Positions 5,241 to 6,107 of a DNA stretch of 6,107 nucleotides are shown here, one piece after another. The position numbers were made by a program, and so were the translations under genes. The stretch is taken from the NCBI GenBank assembly GCA_003501365.1, contig DNPP01000356.1, positions 1 to 6,107 of the forward strand. The letters run 5' to 3'. Within the stretch, counting starts at the first letter, position 1; each line of letters starts with the position of its first letter. The notes under the pieces are model-generated. The model did no database searches. It worked only from the letters and a program-made list of their open reading frames with translations, and was not told the DNA's origin. The stretch is from Bacillota bacterium. GTDB taxonomy: Bacteria; Bacillota; UBA4882; UBA8346.

Positions 5241-6107
5241 TTATAAAATCCCGGAGACAGGTCCCGGCTCTAAACCTTTTTTGCGCAACGATTGAATCAA
5301 AGCCGGCAATGCCGCTTTTGTTGCAATGGTAGGATGTAATAAAATGATACCGCCGGGTTGAATCTTCGTTAATACCCGGTTTAAAAAAACTTCAGGGGTT
5401 GGGCCTTTCCAGTCAATAGAATCCACCGACCACATAATGGTACGGTAACTTAAACTGCCGGCCACATTTACGATGAGTGGGTTCAATTCACCGTAAGGGG
5501 GCGCAAAATAATTTACCGGTTTCTTACCGGTAACTGTTGTCAGTAAGGCGGTATTTTCCAAGATCAGTTTTTTAAGCTCTTCTTGGCCCATTTGCTGAGG
5601 ATGTCCATGATACATACCATGATTGGCGATTTCATGACCGGCCTCGGATATTGTCCGCACCAACTCCGGAAAGGCCTTTACCCAAGTACCTACAAAGAAA
5701 AAAGTAGCTTTTACCTTCTCAGTCCGCAGGGTTCTTAAAATATCGCCCAGATATTCCTCGCCCCAAGCCACGTTGATTGCCAGTGCCACCCGGGGAATAT
5801 CCTCGCTGCCGCGATATACCGGTTTAAAAAACTCTTCCGAAATCGTCGGCAATACGTCGCTCACCATGAGGCGCAGATTTGATCCGGCTTTGGCTGCAAA
5901 AACCCGGTTTACATTTAGGGTGATATTTACAAAATGTCCGGCCTCCGCAGCAATAATCTCACCCGACTCCGGATAATAGAAAGCATTCCGGGCGTCTCGG
6001 TTGACCTTTTGAGCCAAACCCTTTACAACGCGCGCTACTTCACTGGGTAGCATTCCTTGCAAGGGCCGGTCTTCCAAACTAACCCCGATTTTTACTCCGA
6101 TGATCCG
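5241..6107 (-). CDS. ylxY: YlxY-type polysaccharide deacetylase-like sporulation protein, N-terminus cut by the right edge
   Basis: The frame stays open to the right edge, so 288 C-terminal residues are visible (numbered here from the edge). The TTG at 6077 has no ribosome binding site and is not the start; a signal or anchor segment is expected outside. Residues about 100-288 form a NodB (carbohydrate esterase 4) domain. NVAWGEEY (112-119) stands where active deacetylases have TFDDG, so the first catalytic Asp and metal ligand are absent, as in Bacillus YlxY. Kept are the HxxxH pair (H163, H167), FAPPYGE (201-207), VDSIDW (228-233) and LLHPT (256-260). Activity on peptidoglycan is therefore doubtful. 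Residues about 4-90 resemble YoaR-type putative peptidoglycan-binding domains. In Bacillus, pnp precedes ylxY and mlpA follows; here a plus-strand gene intervenes before mlpA. Confidence is high for the family, moderate for the symbol. Confidence 0.9.
   Translation of the reverse strand, partial: RIIGVKIGVSLEDRPLQGMLPSEVARVVKGLAQKVNRDARNAFYYPESGEIIAAEAGHFVNITLNVNRVFAAKAGSNLRLMVSDVLPTISEEFFKPVYRGSEDIPRVALAINVAWGEEYLGDILRTLRTEKVKATFFFVGTWVKAFPELVRTISEAGHEIANHGMYHGHPQQMGQEELKKLILENTALLTTVTGKKPVNYFAPPYGELNPLIVNVAGSLSYRTIMWSVDSIDWKGPTPEVFLNRVLTKIQPGGIILLHPTIATKAALPALIQSLRKKGLEPGPVSGIL

Overview
The window looks like chromosomal DNA from an endospore-forming member of the Bacillota (Firmicutes). 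The evidence is strong GGAGG-type ribosome binding sites, U-tract terminators, a TTG start, and a set of sporulation-linked genes: a YlxY-type deacetylase-fold protein, a YaaH/SleL-like family 18 glycosidase and a Spo0E-like small protein. No more precise taxonomy can be supported. There are no RNA genes, insertion sequences or CRISPR arrays, and no gene-free stretch longer than about 240 bp.

Layout from right to left, as most genes are on the minus strand. A ylxY-like gene enters from the right edge without its N-terminus (5241-6107). A plus-strand gene for a secreted SH3-plus-GH18 protein (3847-5139) converges on it over an imperfect 18-bp inverted repeat. A 234-bp divergent intergenic region separates that gene from an M16 zinc peptidase of the MlpA/YmxG type (2350-3612). 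The peptidase gene overlaps dut (dUTPase, 1887-2360) by 11 bp. Next come a 55-residue Spo0E-like gene (1561-1728) with its own promoter and terminator, the branched-chain aminotransferase gene ilvE (349-1428) with its own terminator, and the first 58 codons of an unrecognised gene that leaves by the left edge (1-176).

In Bacillus the order pnp-ylxY-mlpA-ymxH-spoVFA (dpaA) is well known, and dut is recalled next to mlpA in some clostridia. The window keeps the ylxY-mlpA neighbourhood, but an opposite-strand spore-type glycosidase gene splits it, and ymxH/dpaA do not follow dut. The glycosidase and the YlxY-like protein would both act outside the membrane on peptidoglycan, plausibly during sporulation. 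The aminotransferase and dUTPase are housekeeping enzymes.

The least ordinary items are: a near-consensus promoter of the Spo0E-like gene lying inside a 10-bp inverted repeat that resembles an operator; the inverted glycosidase gene within a conserved gene neighbourhood; and the YlxY-like protein, which lacks the usual first catalytic Asp motif and seems to carry a YoaR-like N-terminal domain. I saw no clear sign of a wholly new multi-gene system.
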